The notes under the pieces: generated by a model | The model's input: the letters and a program-made list of their open reading frames with translations, nothing else | The model's database searches: none | What the model was told of the DNA's origin: nothing | Position numbers and translations under genes: made by a program | From: Pseudomonas hunanensis | Lineage (GTDB): Bacteria; Pseudomonadota; Gammaproteobacteria; Pseudomonadales; Pseudomonadaceae | Assembly: GCF_013393325.1 (NCBI RefSeq) | Contig: NZ_QJRC01000071.1 | Location: 203,037 to 267,036, forward strand | Reading direction: 5' to 3' | DNA: 64,000 nucleotides | Part shown: positions 1-6,980 of the stretch, one piece after another | How the letters are laid out: every line of letters begins with the position of its first letter | How positions within the stretch are numbered: position 1 is the first letter of the stretch

Positions 1-10
1 CGGCACCATA
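1..10 (+). other. Probable tRNA 3' end and left attachment site of the island
   Basis: The window opens with CGGCACCATA. The CGGCACCA part is what the acceptor end plus CCA of a tRNA (for example tRNA-Thr) looks like, and a P4-type integrase gene reading away from it starts 163 bases later, the standard layout of a tRNA-integrated island. A related but degenerate string occurs near 8749-8772. The body of the tRNA would lie upstream of the window, so its identity cannot be checked here. Confidence 0.4.
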
Positions 11-51
11 TCCAGCTCCATCGCATTCCACCGAATGCCTTGGAAGCCCCT

Positions 52-77
52 AAAACCCGCCCTTTGGCGGGTTTTTT
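52..77 (+). terminator. Rho-independent terminator
   Basis: AAAACCCGCC and GGCGGGTTTTTT form a stem with a short CTTT loop followed by a T run. It would end transcription entering from the left, probably that of the tRNA whose 3' end is at the window start, before the integrase gene. Confidence 0.75.
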
Positions 78-106
78 CGTTCCAGGACCCTCCGTCGGGA
101 TCCAAC

Positions 107-133
107 AAAATACCCCATCCCCGGGGGTATTTT
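107..133. promoter_or_regulatory. Inverted repeat ahead of the integrase gene
   Basis: Ten-base arms AAAATACCCC (107-116) and GGGGTATTTT (124-133) are perfect complements around a 7-base spacer. A further AGGGTA follows at 135-140. Repeated GGGGTA-type motifs between a tRNA end and a P4-type integrase are commonly candidate arm-type integrase sites or autoregulatory operators. That role is inference. Confidence 0.45.
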
Positions 134-172
134 TAGGGTACAGCGTCTTGCCTGCATGGAGAACGTACCCTT

Positions 173-1501
173 ATGCCACGCCTAGCCGTTCCTCTCAGCG
201 ACCTCAAATGCCGTACGGCGAAACCTCGCGAACGTGCCTACAAGCTATTCGACGGTGGCGGCATGTACCTCTTCGTGAAACCCAATGGCGTGAAAACGTG
301 GCGATTGCGCTACCTCAAGCCCAGCGGCAAGGAAGGCACGCTGATCATCGGCAACTACCCCATCATCTCGCTGGCCGTTGCGAGGACCAAGCGCGATGAA
401 GCCAAGGCCCTACTGCTCGACAACCTCGACCCAATGGAAGAGAAGAAGAAAGCGAAGCTAGCGGCTCAACGAGCTTCCCTGCTTTTTGAAACCGTCGCCC
501 TGGAGTGGCACTCCGAAATGTCCCGCCGCTGGACGGAGGGACACGCCAAGACTGTCATGAGTCGGTTGCGCACCCATGTCTTCCCCCTGATCGGCCAACG
601 CCCCATTGCTGAACTCGATACTCATGACCTGCTTGAGGTCACTCTGCGTATCAAAGATCGCGGCACCATGGACGTCGCCCTGCGCGTGCAGAACTATCTC
701 TCCACGATCATGCGGGGCGCGAAGCGGGCGCGGCGGATCAGCCAGAATCCGGCGCTCGATCTGGCAGGGTCGATTCATGCCCCGCGCACCGTGCACCGCC
801 CTGCCCTCTCACTCAACCGCCTCCCCGAACTACTCAGCCGGATCGACAACTACAACGGCCGTGAGCTAACCAAGCTGGCTGTATTGCTGACGCTGCACGT
901 GTTCGTGCGCTCCAGCGAACTGCGCTTTGCGCGATGGGATGAGTTCGACCTGCAAAGGGCGATGTGGGAAATCCCCGACACCCGCAAGCCAATCGACGGC
1001 GTGCGCAATTCCACCCGTGGCACCAAGATGAGCGGAGACATACAGATGGTGCCGCTATCACCCCAAGTCATCGCGATCCTTGAGCGGCTACGCGGCTTGA
1101 GTCGCTTCTCCGAACTGGTGCTGCCCGGTGACCACAAGTACTGGAGACCAATGTCGGAGAACACGGTTAACCAAGTGCTGCGCAACGTTGGCTATGACAC
1201 ATCCAAGGAAGTATGCGGGCATGGATTCAGGACAATGGCCTGTAGCGCCTTGCTGGAGTCAGGGCTCTGGACAGACGCGGCTATTGAGCGGCAGATGAGC
1301 CATAAGGAACGCAATCGCGTCCGCGCCGCCTATATCCACAAGGCCGAATTTCTGGAGCAGCGTCGGCTGATCATGGCGTGGTGGAGCAATTACATCGATG
1401 CCAACAGATCCGGGCATGTCACCCCACACGAGTTCGCCCATCCATCTGGCGACAACATCACTCCATTGCCAAGTGGGCGTGGCGCATTCAATCGTCGGTG
1501 A
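173..1501 (+). CDS. P4-type tyrosine recombinase/integrase
   Basis: This 442-residue protein would integrate and excise the island. The N-terminal ~95 residues match the DUF4102 arm-binding fold of P4-like integrases (DGGGMYLFVKPNG, then LRYLKPSGKEGTLIIGNYP). A core-binding segment follows at about 100-200 and the catalytic domain at about 210-400. The tyrosine-recombinase residues are all visible: Arg246 in VRSSELR, Lys285, His350 and Arg353 in HGFR, His377 in MSHKE and nucleophile Tyr387 in AAYIHKA. Full length and intact. The ATG at 173 has GGAG about ten bases upstream. The gene lies just inside the presumed left att site and reads into the island. The last ~45 residues are poorly conserved tail. 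Family assignment is secure; activity is inferred. Confidence 0.95.
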   Translation: MPRLAVPLSDLKCRTAKPRERAYKLFDGGGMYLFVKPNGVKTWRLRYLKPSGKEGTLIIGNYPIISLAVARTKRDEAKALLLDNLDPMEEKKKAKLAAQRASLLFETVALEWHSEMSRRWTEGHAKTVMSRLRTHVFPLIGQRPIAELDTHDLLEVTLRIKDRGTMDVALRVQNYLSTIMRGAKRARRISQNPALDLAGSIHAPRTVHRPALSLNRLPELLSRIDNYNGRELTKLAVLLTLHVFVRSSELRFARWDEFDLQRAMWEIPDTRKPIDGVRNSTRGTKMSGDIQMVPLSPQVIAILERLRGLSRFSELVLPGDHKYWRPMSENTVNQVLRNVGYDTSKEVCGHGFRTMACSALLESGLWTDAAIERQMSHKERNRVRAAYIHKAEFLEQRRLIMAWWSNYIDANRSGHVTPHEFAHPSGDNITPLPSGRGAFNRR

Positions 1502-1536
1502 ACCCTCCAGATCACCGTTGGCCGCTCTTTAATTCG

Positions 1537-1581
1537 GGTCCATCCAAACAGGGCTGCAAAGCCGCCCTGTTTGGATGGACC
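1537..1581. repeat. Perfect 18-base inverted repeat downstream of the integrase
   Basis: GGTCCATCCAAACAGGGC at 1537-1554 is mirrored by its exact complement at 1564-1581 around a nine-base loop. It starts 36 bases after the integrase stop. No long T run follows, so it may be a REP-like intergenic palindrome or an atypical bidirectional terminator. Confidence 0.7.
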
Positions 1582-1638
1582 TCGCTTTGCAAAGCTAAAA
1601 GCCGACACAAATCCTTTGGATACCACTGATTTCCACCG

Positions 1639-1703
1639 GTGGATAATTTCATGCACAGCCCCAGAGGCCACGAGGAATGGGGCGTTGACCAAAATTATCC
1701 ACA
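1639..1703. promoter_or_regulatory. Inverted pair of DnaA-box-like sites
   Basis: GTGGATAATTT at 1639-1649 is the exact complement of AAATTATCCAC at 1692-1702. The right copy contains a perfect DnaA box, TTATCCACA (1695-1703); the left copy reads TTATCCACC on the minus strand, one mismatch. Placement beside the integrase suggests a host-factor or replication-linked site; function is unproven. Confidence 0.4.
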
Positions 1704-1937
1704 GGCGTAGAACTGACCGTGCAACCGCTGCCTTAGGCAGCACCCCAGGTGACCCGAACCTTCAAGGTCACGCCGCTCTCGCGGTGGTTCTCCCCAAAGG
1801 CGATTCGCATCCGGCAGCTCGCCCGGTCACTACCCATGTGATGGATGCTCTTACACATATAGCGCTCGTGCGCCAGATACACCGTACCTCGCTGCCCTGC
1901 AGCAACCTATCCGCTTGGCCGAATCCTGCGCCAACCT

Positions 1938-1971
1938 GTGCCCGTCTCTTTCTCTGGAAAGAGACGGGCAC
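1938..1971. repeat. Perfect 15-base-pair hairpin
   Basis: GTGCCCGTCTCTTTC (1938-1952) pairs completely with 1957-1971 across a TCTG tetraloop. There is no U tract on either side, so it is not a classical terminator. A folded single-strand DNA site, an RNA processing site or a small-RNA element are possible. Confidence 0.6.
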
Positions 1972-2393
1972 TTCTACCACTGCTGCAGCCCTGATCGCAC
2001 ATGGCTTTGCGGCAATTCTCCTCGTGACAATTGGCGTGACAAACGCCGATGTCACCAGCAACAGCCATGTAGATGATGGTGCCGCAGACCAAGGAATGGA
2101 CTGCACCTGACTGACAGTCAGGCATGCCCCGGTCATCGCTTTGCTGCTTGCACCTGGCTCAGGATCTCGCGGCATTGGTCTCGTCAGCCAATGCAGCCTC
2201 CACCCGCCCACCGGTAACGGTGCTCAGGAGGCCAGATCATGAGATGCCCTTGCTCTTGGTCGTAAAGAGCCGCCAGTCCCGCGTTAGAGGACATCCCCAC
2301 AGGTCGCAGGGGCCTTGATCCCTGATAACACTCAGCATTCTTGGCGGGATGACGTGGGGCGAGGATCGGAGAACGAACGATGAGGTGACAGAC

Positions 2394-3374
2394 ATGGCAT
2401 TGGTGGGTAGGCGCGACGGCCGCAATTTTGGCTACGGCAGGCAATTGAGCTATGCAGGGCCGCAGGCACTGAAAGATATGTTCGGCGGTGGCCATTACGG
2501 AACGGTCAAAGCGCACTGTGACCGGTGGTTGGCATTCGTAAAGTGGTGCCGCTCCGAACAGGGGCCCGGTATCAATGATGCGCGGCAGATCGATCGAAAG
2601 GTATTGGCCGACTACGCGGCGTATCTGCGCGACGTGGTTAGGCGCGGTGACCTCGCTGTGAGCACTGCACAAAACCGCCTATCCAGCGTTAACAGGACCA
2701 TGGCGGCGCTTCGCGGTGATCAGCATGTGAAATTGCCCAGCCCGAGCAAGGCGTTGGGAATGCAGCGCACCGGGGTTCGGCAGTCGGTGCCGCAGGGCCA
2801 AGGCCGCAAACAGATTAAGCAGATCGTCGACGCGCTTTGTGGTCGTGATCAGCTGCGAGCCGCAGCGATCGTTCTATTGGCACGAGCCACCGGCATGCGC
2901 TTGCGTGAGGCCATCCTAGCCGACTTGCCACGGCTGAGCCGTGAGGCTAAAGACCTAGGCAAAATCAACATCCAGGATGGCACCAAAGGCGGCCGAGGTG
3001 GTGCTTCAGCCCCACGATGGATTGCAGTTGATGAACATATTCGGGATGCACTGAGGTTTGCGGTAAAGGTGTCGCCGAACGGTAGCCGTAACTTGATCAC
3101 GCCAAGCGAGAGCTATGCGAACGTATTGCAACGAGTAGCCGAGGCATCACGAGAAGTCCTGCATAAGAGCGCCCTGAATGGATTTCATGAGTTGCGCGCG
3201 GCTTATGCCTGTGAGCGCTACGAGCAGATTACCCAGCATGCTGCACCGCTTAATGGTGGTCATTGCTATGCCATAGATCCGCGCCTCGACCGTGAGGCTC
3301 GAATGCAGATCAGCCAAGAGCTGGGGCATAGCCGGATCGATGTGGTCGCGGCCTACATTGGGGGACAGGTATGA
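2394..3374 (+). CDS. Second tyrosine recombinase (integrase-domain protein)
   Basis: A 326-residue protein with an N-terminal core-binding region and a C-terminal tyrosine-recombinase domain. Catalytic candidates are Arg169 in TGMRLRE, a lysine in the GTKGGRGG turn, His265 and Arg268 in FHELR, His312 in ELGHSR and Tyr321 in AAYIGG. The open frame extends back to 2349, but GAGGTG sits six bases before the ATG at 2394, which decides that start. It differs from the first integrase in lacking the DUF4102 arm-binding domain. Its stop overlaps the start of the next gene (ATGA at 3371-3374), implying co-translation. Such proteins are common on Pseudomonas islands; whether it moves DNA or regulates is not known from sequence. 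Confidence 0.85.
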   Translation: MALVGRRDGRNFGYGRQLSYAGPQALKDMFGGGHYGTVKAHCDRWLAFVKWCRSEQGPGINDARQIDRKVLADYAAYLRDVVRRGDLAVSTAQNRLSSVNRTMAALRGDQHVKLPSPSKALGMQRTGVRQSVPQGQGRKQIKQIVDALCGRDQLRAAAIVLLARATGMRLREAILADLPRLSREAKDLGKINIQDGTKGGRGGASAPRWIAVDEHIRDALRFAVKVSPNGSRNLITPSESYANVLQRVAEASREVLHKSALNGFHELRAAYACERYEQITQHAAPLNGGHCYAIDPRLDREARMQISQELGHSRIDVVAAYIGGQV

Positions 3375-3646
3375 CCAAAGCGTTTGATATGGAGGTGTTC
3401 TTGGCTGGCGTACTAAAGGGGTCACATGCGACTCGGAAGCGGCACTTGCGGCAGGCAAGAGCTATCCAGGCGGCTATAGCTGGGCGGTGGCAGCGAAAGA
3501 CGCCTTGGGGTTGGCAGAGGAAGCATCTCGATTGGTTTTTGAAGAATCGCTTGAAACAGTGTAGTGATGACACGCGATATTATTATCTACTCACCGTCAA
3601 ACTGATCGTTCGACGCTTGGGGGAGTCGTGGGCGTTCGGCCTTTGA
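3371..3646 (+). CDS. Small basic protein coupled to the second recombinase
   Basis: A 91-residue, Lys/Arg-rich protein whose ATG overlaps the previous stop in an ATGA, with a purine-rich GGGGGACAGG just upstream. Residues about 15-85 (ATRKRHLRQA, then WFLKNRLKQ, then TRYYYLLTVKLIV) look helical. They have the feel of a free-standing core-binding (SAM-like) DNA-binding domain of tyrosine recombinases, but without a catalytic domain. I recognise no named family. Strict coupling suggests it works with the recombinase, for example as an accessory or directionality factor; that is inference. A truncated recombinase fragment is the alternative. Confidence 0.6.
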   Translation: MTKAFDMEVFLAGVLKGSHATRKRHLRQARAIQAAIAGRWQRKTPWGWQRKHLDWFLKNRLKQCSDDTRYYYLLTVKLIVRRLGESWAFGL

Positions 3647-4087
3647 GTAGATACAGCGCTTCATCGAGACAGACCGAAATAGAGCTATTGCTGCCCAATA
3701 CCATTGCCGAAATCGGCAGAAGCGCCCCTTCGATCCTTCCGTCATTTCAAGAACCTGCCGCGTGACCGTTGAGCACCTTAACAAGAACGCGCCCCTACCG
3801 ATTGGTGCACCAGCATCACGGTAGAATAGCTACACATTGACAGATGAGCTGAGCAGCACTGCACGCTGGAATACGGAGCCCACCCGCAACGGTTCTAAGG
3901 TCCCGGCAGGCCGCTAGGCGCGGCATGAAGAACCTCATGAGGCCGCCAAGTAGGCATTGGCGTGATGAAGGCAAAAGGCTATTCTCGCTTCGACATGGCT
4001 ATCATGGAGCGTCCGCTTGATACCGCTCGCTTCACCCTTTCCGGCGTCTAGCCCTTAATTTTAAAGCTTTTTAAAAAGGAATTTATC
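3647..4087. other. Intergenic stretch before the NdpA-ATPase-HNH cassette
   Basis: No supportable gene. A 28-codon frame at 3965-4051 (MKAKGYSRFDMAIM...) is too short to call and may be a leader or debris. Composition changes from GC-rich to AT-rich around 4050, which marks the start of the acquired cassette. The ribosome site AAGGAA at 4076-4081 belongs to the next gene. No convincing paired -35/-10 set was found by eye. Confidence 0.5.
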
Positions 4088-5269
4088 TTGAATATGCCTG
4101 AAGAAAAGATTGTTTCAACAAACGCTACTCAATCATCACTAAACCAGATGATCGTCTTGAATGCAGTTACAGCAGATCTATTCAAAATTCAGAACGGAGC
4201 ATTGACATATTACGATGCAAAGATAGGAAAAAATTGGGACCTTAGAAAAGATACGGCGCTAGACTTTGTCAACGTAATCGAGAGAAAGTTTGCAAAAAAC
4301 AATAAATTTCACGGTTACTTCTCTCCCAAAAGTCAACATATGGCTCCAATAGTTCTGCAGAAATTTGTAGATGGAGAAATCCAATTCGAGCAGCTTGTTA
4401 AGGCGTTTGTTGACAACGCTTGCGATGAGGCTAACTTACCCACTCGTGGGACTTTGACTTTGGGCCACTTGGTAATGGTCCATTACAAGACCCAGAACGA
4501 TGCCGATGATGTCGGTAGATTTCTGGCTGTGCTTGTGGGTAAGCAAGATGGATTTGACTTCGATTCCGACCTCCAACCAATAGATCTGACTAGCATAAAT
4601 ACTAGCGAGCTTCGCCATGCGGCAATGTTCGACTTAACCCTATTCAAAGAGACCTTCCCTAAAAATGACGGAGATGCATATTTAAAGTTCATTTCCGGAA
4701 AATCAAAGAGTGCATTTTTGAAAGACGCTTTTGGGTGTGCTGATCACATACCTAATCGAGATAGTGTGGAGCAGGTGCGTGCCGCTGTATTAGACTTCTT
4801 AAACGACCCCTCTATTCCAGAGGCGCGGCGCCTAAAGATCGTAGATGGAGTAACTATGCATCTTGTGGTTGCCGCAAAAAGAAATATCTCTGTGTCTATT
4901 CAGGACATTCAGAAGGTAATAAATGACTCCCTACCTTTGGGCTCAAATAAGATAGATAGCTTTAGTGGCTTTGTAAACGATGGCGGCTATACGATTAGCG
5001 AGCGATTTCAGCCAACCCGTGTAAGCGCACAACTTTTGCAAAGTGTAGACATCACCGACCCTCAAGTTGGATTTAAGTGTAGCGTTAATCTTCAGGCCAT
5101 TAGCTACGCTGACGCTGAAAACAAAAAAATTATAACGGTAGATGAAGACCTTACCAGCATCAATATACCACTCACTCCTCAGGCGCGAGAGGTCATCAAA
5201 AAGATCCTCGGTGAAAAAGCAAAACTAGTCCAGCAGCTAACAGATACCGCCGACAACGATCAACCCTAG
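4088..5269 (+). CDS. NdpA/YejK-type nucleoid-associated protein
   Basis: A 393-residue member of the 37-kDa nucleoid-associated protein family (NA37, E. coli YejK). Family features include the N-terminal hydrophobic core followed by a basic patch, GTLTLGHLVMVHYK in the middle, the diagnostic GDAYLKFISGKSKSAFLKD segment at about 195-213, and the long C-terminal part with ISVSIQDIQKVIND. YejK is about 335 residues, so this copy is longer at both ends. The family binds DNA/nucleoid; no enzymatic motif is seen. Start: AAGGAA is six bases before TTG 4088 but twelve before the in-frame ATG 4094, so TTG is preferred. First gene of an AT-rich three-gene unit with an ATPase (34-base gap) and an HNH nuclease. 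In this setting a sensing or DNA-marking role in phage defence is plausible but inferred. Confidence 0.85.
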   Translation: MNMPEEKIVSTNATQSSLNQMIVLNAVTADLFKIQNGALTYYDAKIGKNWDLRKDTALDFVNVIERKFAKNNKFHGYFSPKSQHMAPIVLQKFVDGEIQFEQLVKAFVDNACDEANLPTRGTLTLGHLVMVHYKTQNDADDVGRFLAVLVGKQDGFDFDSDLQPIDLTSINTSELRHAAMFDLTLFKETFPKNDGDAYLKFISGKSKSAFLKDAFGCADHIPNRDSVEQVRAAVLDFLNDPSIPEARRLKIVDGVTMHLVVAAKRNISVSIQDIQKVINDSLPLGSNKIDSFSGFVNDGGYTISERFQPTRVSAQLLQSVDITDPQVGFKCSVNLQAISYADAENKKIITVDEDLTSINIPLTPQAREVIKKILGEKAKLVQQLTDTADNDQP

Positions 5270-5303
5270 TAAACATCAATAATTCGGCGAGTTAGATCTG
5301 CCT

Positions 5304-6980
5304 ATGAAACTGGTTCATATTTATATAAACGAACATAAGGGCGTTCGAAATTTAAATGTTTCCCTAGGTGGGGAAACCGTATTTGATGTTAACGGACATA
5401 ATCTCAGCGTAGAGTATAGGATTGACACCTCCAGCTATTACAATGGGTATCACTGCTCTGCGATCATCGGAGCTAATGGAGTTGGGAAAAGTACGATTCT
5501 AGACTTCCTAGAATCTGCTTACTTCCCAATAGACTCCAGCGGAGCCCTCATTTTCTTGGATGAAAGTTCAAAAATTCACGTTTGCCAAATTAACTACCAA
5601 ATAGTCCACTGCCCAGAACCAATCGAAAAACATGATGACTACGAGGCGTTCGCAAAATTATTTAACACTGTCCTGGTCAAAATAAATAACGTATCAGCAG
5701 CTCAATCTAGATTGGGGTACGAAAGGAAATACAAGCACTCTCTGATTCAAGAAAGGTCATTGGAGCACTATACTACTGGTGCTAGCCGAAAGAAAATGTA
5801 CTTTGATAACTTGCTTGGCTACCTTAGATGGAGCCAATCAAGCAATAATATTGTTCAGGATGTTGGTTTTGAGTTCAGATTTCAGAACTCATTTAGACGC
5901 ATGAAGTCGTTAGTTCGACCTGATATGTACCATCCTAATCGACAGGTAGAACTAGAGAGTGCCTACAAGACTGTCCAGGAGAAGAGGAAGACACCGAACC
6001 TAAGTGGTCGGGAGGATATATTTGAGTTTCTAGTTTCAGCGCTATCGACATCAATTATTGTCGAGCTCGCAGCAAGCTCAGGCGCTGCACGCCCAGTAGT
6101 ATTGGCTGTCCTGCATGTACATTTCATGAACGCGCTTGCTATCGGCAATTTAGATTTTCGGGGCAGTATTTCTCAGTCACTAGAAGCTCTAAGGTATGAT
6201 GAAAACTGGGACGTATTTATCAAAGATAAGCAAGACGGAGGCATCCACTCCATTAGCTCAATCGACGTTGACATCAATAGGATGCAAGCGATTTATTCTG
6301 AATGCTTAGAGTCTCTTCGCGACATTTCTGACGTCTTAGCTTCCGGTCGCCGCATATCTGTCGACGAAAGCGAATCCTTGATTGTTCTAGTAGACGAATT
6401 CTCGTTCGCAAGCAAAGCGGTTTATTTATCCACAAGACTCCCGAGAAATATACTTTCAAATATAAATTGGGGTTGGCGTGGTATTAGCACGGGAGAAATG
6501 GCTTATACTCATCTTTTCTCCGAGACTTACAACTGCGCAAAAAAATCAAAAAATGCAAGCTATGTAATAGTTATCGATGAGGCAGACCTTTACCTTCACC
6601 CCGAGTGGCAACGAGGCTTTCTTGACTCCTACCTTGAGTTGCTATATAGATTGGATTGGAAGGGCGCGCGACCGCAGATAATAATAACCACTCACTCTCC
6701 CATTATTGTAAGTGATTTTTTACCGCAAGACATTGTGTCGTTAGCAAAAAATGCCAGCGGTAAGATTGAGGTTAAAAAATCACTTGGCTTTGGAACCAAC
6801 ATTACAAATTTGTTCATTGATGGAATGCACTTAACCGCGACGGTCGGCGAGCACTCGAGGAAAGCCATTGTCTCGCTTGTAGAGAAATCCGAATCTCAGA
6901 AATTAAGCTCTTTAGATAAGGAGCTAATCAAAGGGATGGGGAACAAATTTGTCAGGGAGTACCTTCTGCAGAATGATTAA
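5304..6980 (+). CDS. ABC/AAA-type ATPase, Septu PtuA-like
   Basis: A 558-residue single-chain ABC-like ATPase of the AAA_15/AAA_21 (OLD/Septu) class. Visible motifs are Walker A GANGVGKST at 56-64, a signature-like GISTGEM at 393-399, Walker B VIVIDEADLYLHPEW with Asp425-Glu426, and an H-loop His464 in ITTHSP. The long insert between Walker A and the signature (about 65-390) is largely helical. No TOPRIM or other nuclease domain follows the ATPase core, unlike OLD. Its stop overlaps the next gene, an HNH nuclease, by 8 bases. An ATPase directly coupled to an HNH protein is the Septu (PtuA-PtuB) layout; there the ATPase controls the nuclease. AT-rich composition contrasts with the host and indicates transfer. 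Confidence 0.88.
   Translation: MKLVHIYINEHKGVRNLNVSLGGETVFDVNGHNLSVEYRIDTSSYYNGYHCSAIIGANGVGKSTILDFLESAYFPIDSSGALIFLDESSKIHVCQINYQIVHCPEPIEKHDDYEAFAKLFNTVLVKINNVSAAQSRLGYERKYKHSLIQERSLEHYTTGASRKKMYFDNLLGYLRWSQSSNNIVQDVGFEFRFQNSFRRMKSLVRPDMYHPNRQVELESAYKTVQEKRKTPNLSGREDIFEFLVSALSTSIIVELAASSGAARPVVLAVLHVHFMNALAIGNLDFRGSISQSLEALRYDENWDVFIKDKQDGGIHSISSIDVDINRMQAIYSECLESLRDISDVLASGRRISVDESESLIVLVDEFSFASKAVYLSTRLPRNILSNINWGWRGISTGEMAYTHLFSETYNCAKKSKNASYVIVIDEADLYLHPEWQRGFLDSYLELLYRLDWKGARPQIIITTHSPIIVSDFLPQDIVSLAKNASGKIEVKKSLGFGTNITNLFIDGMHLTATVGEHSRKAIVSLVEKSESQKLSSLDKELIKGMGNKFVREYLLQND

Larger units (their letters stand above)
1502..2393. other. Non-coding stretch with several inverted repeats
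   Basis: No convincing gene is present. Short open frames on both strands (for example 1571-2110 plus, 1768-2211 minus, and a cysteine-rich 1907-2125 minus) lack recognisable domains and good start signals. The stretch holds three ordered structures listed separately: an 18-base stem (1537-1581), a pair of inverted DnaA-box-like sites (1639-1703) and a 15-base hairpin (1938-1971). It may be regulatory DNA of the island or remains of decayed genes. Confidence 0.55.

Noticed and set aside
1571..2110. 179-codon plus frame after the integrase
   Set aside because: Starts inside the 18-base inverted repeat, has no domain, and crosses the 15-base hairpin; no credible start signal.
1907..2125. Cysteine-rich 72-codon minus frame
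   Set aside because: The cysteines are tempting as a metal-binding protein, but the frame overlaps the perfect hairpin and has no family resemblance.
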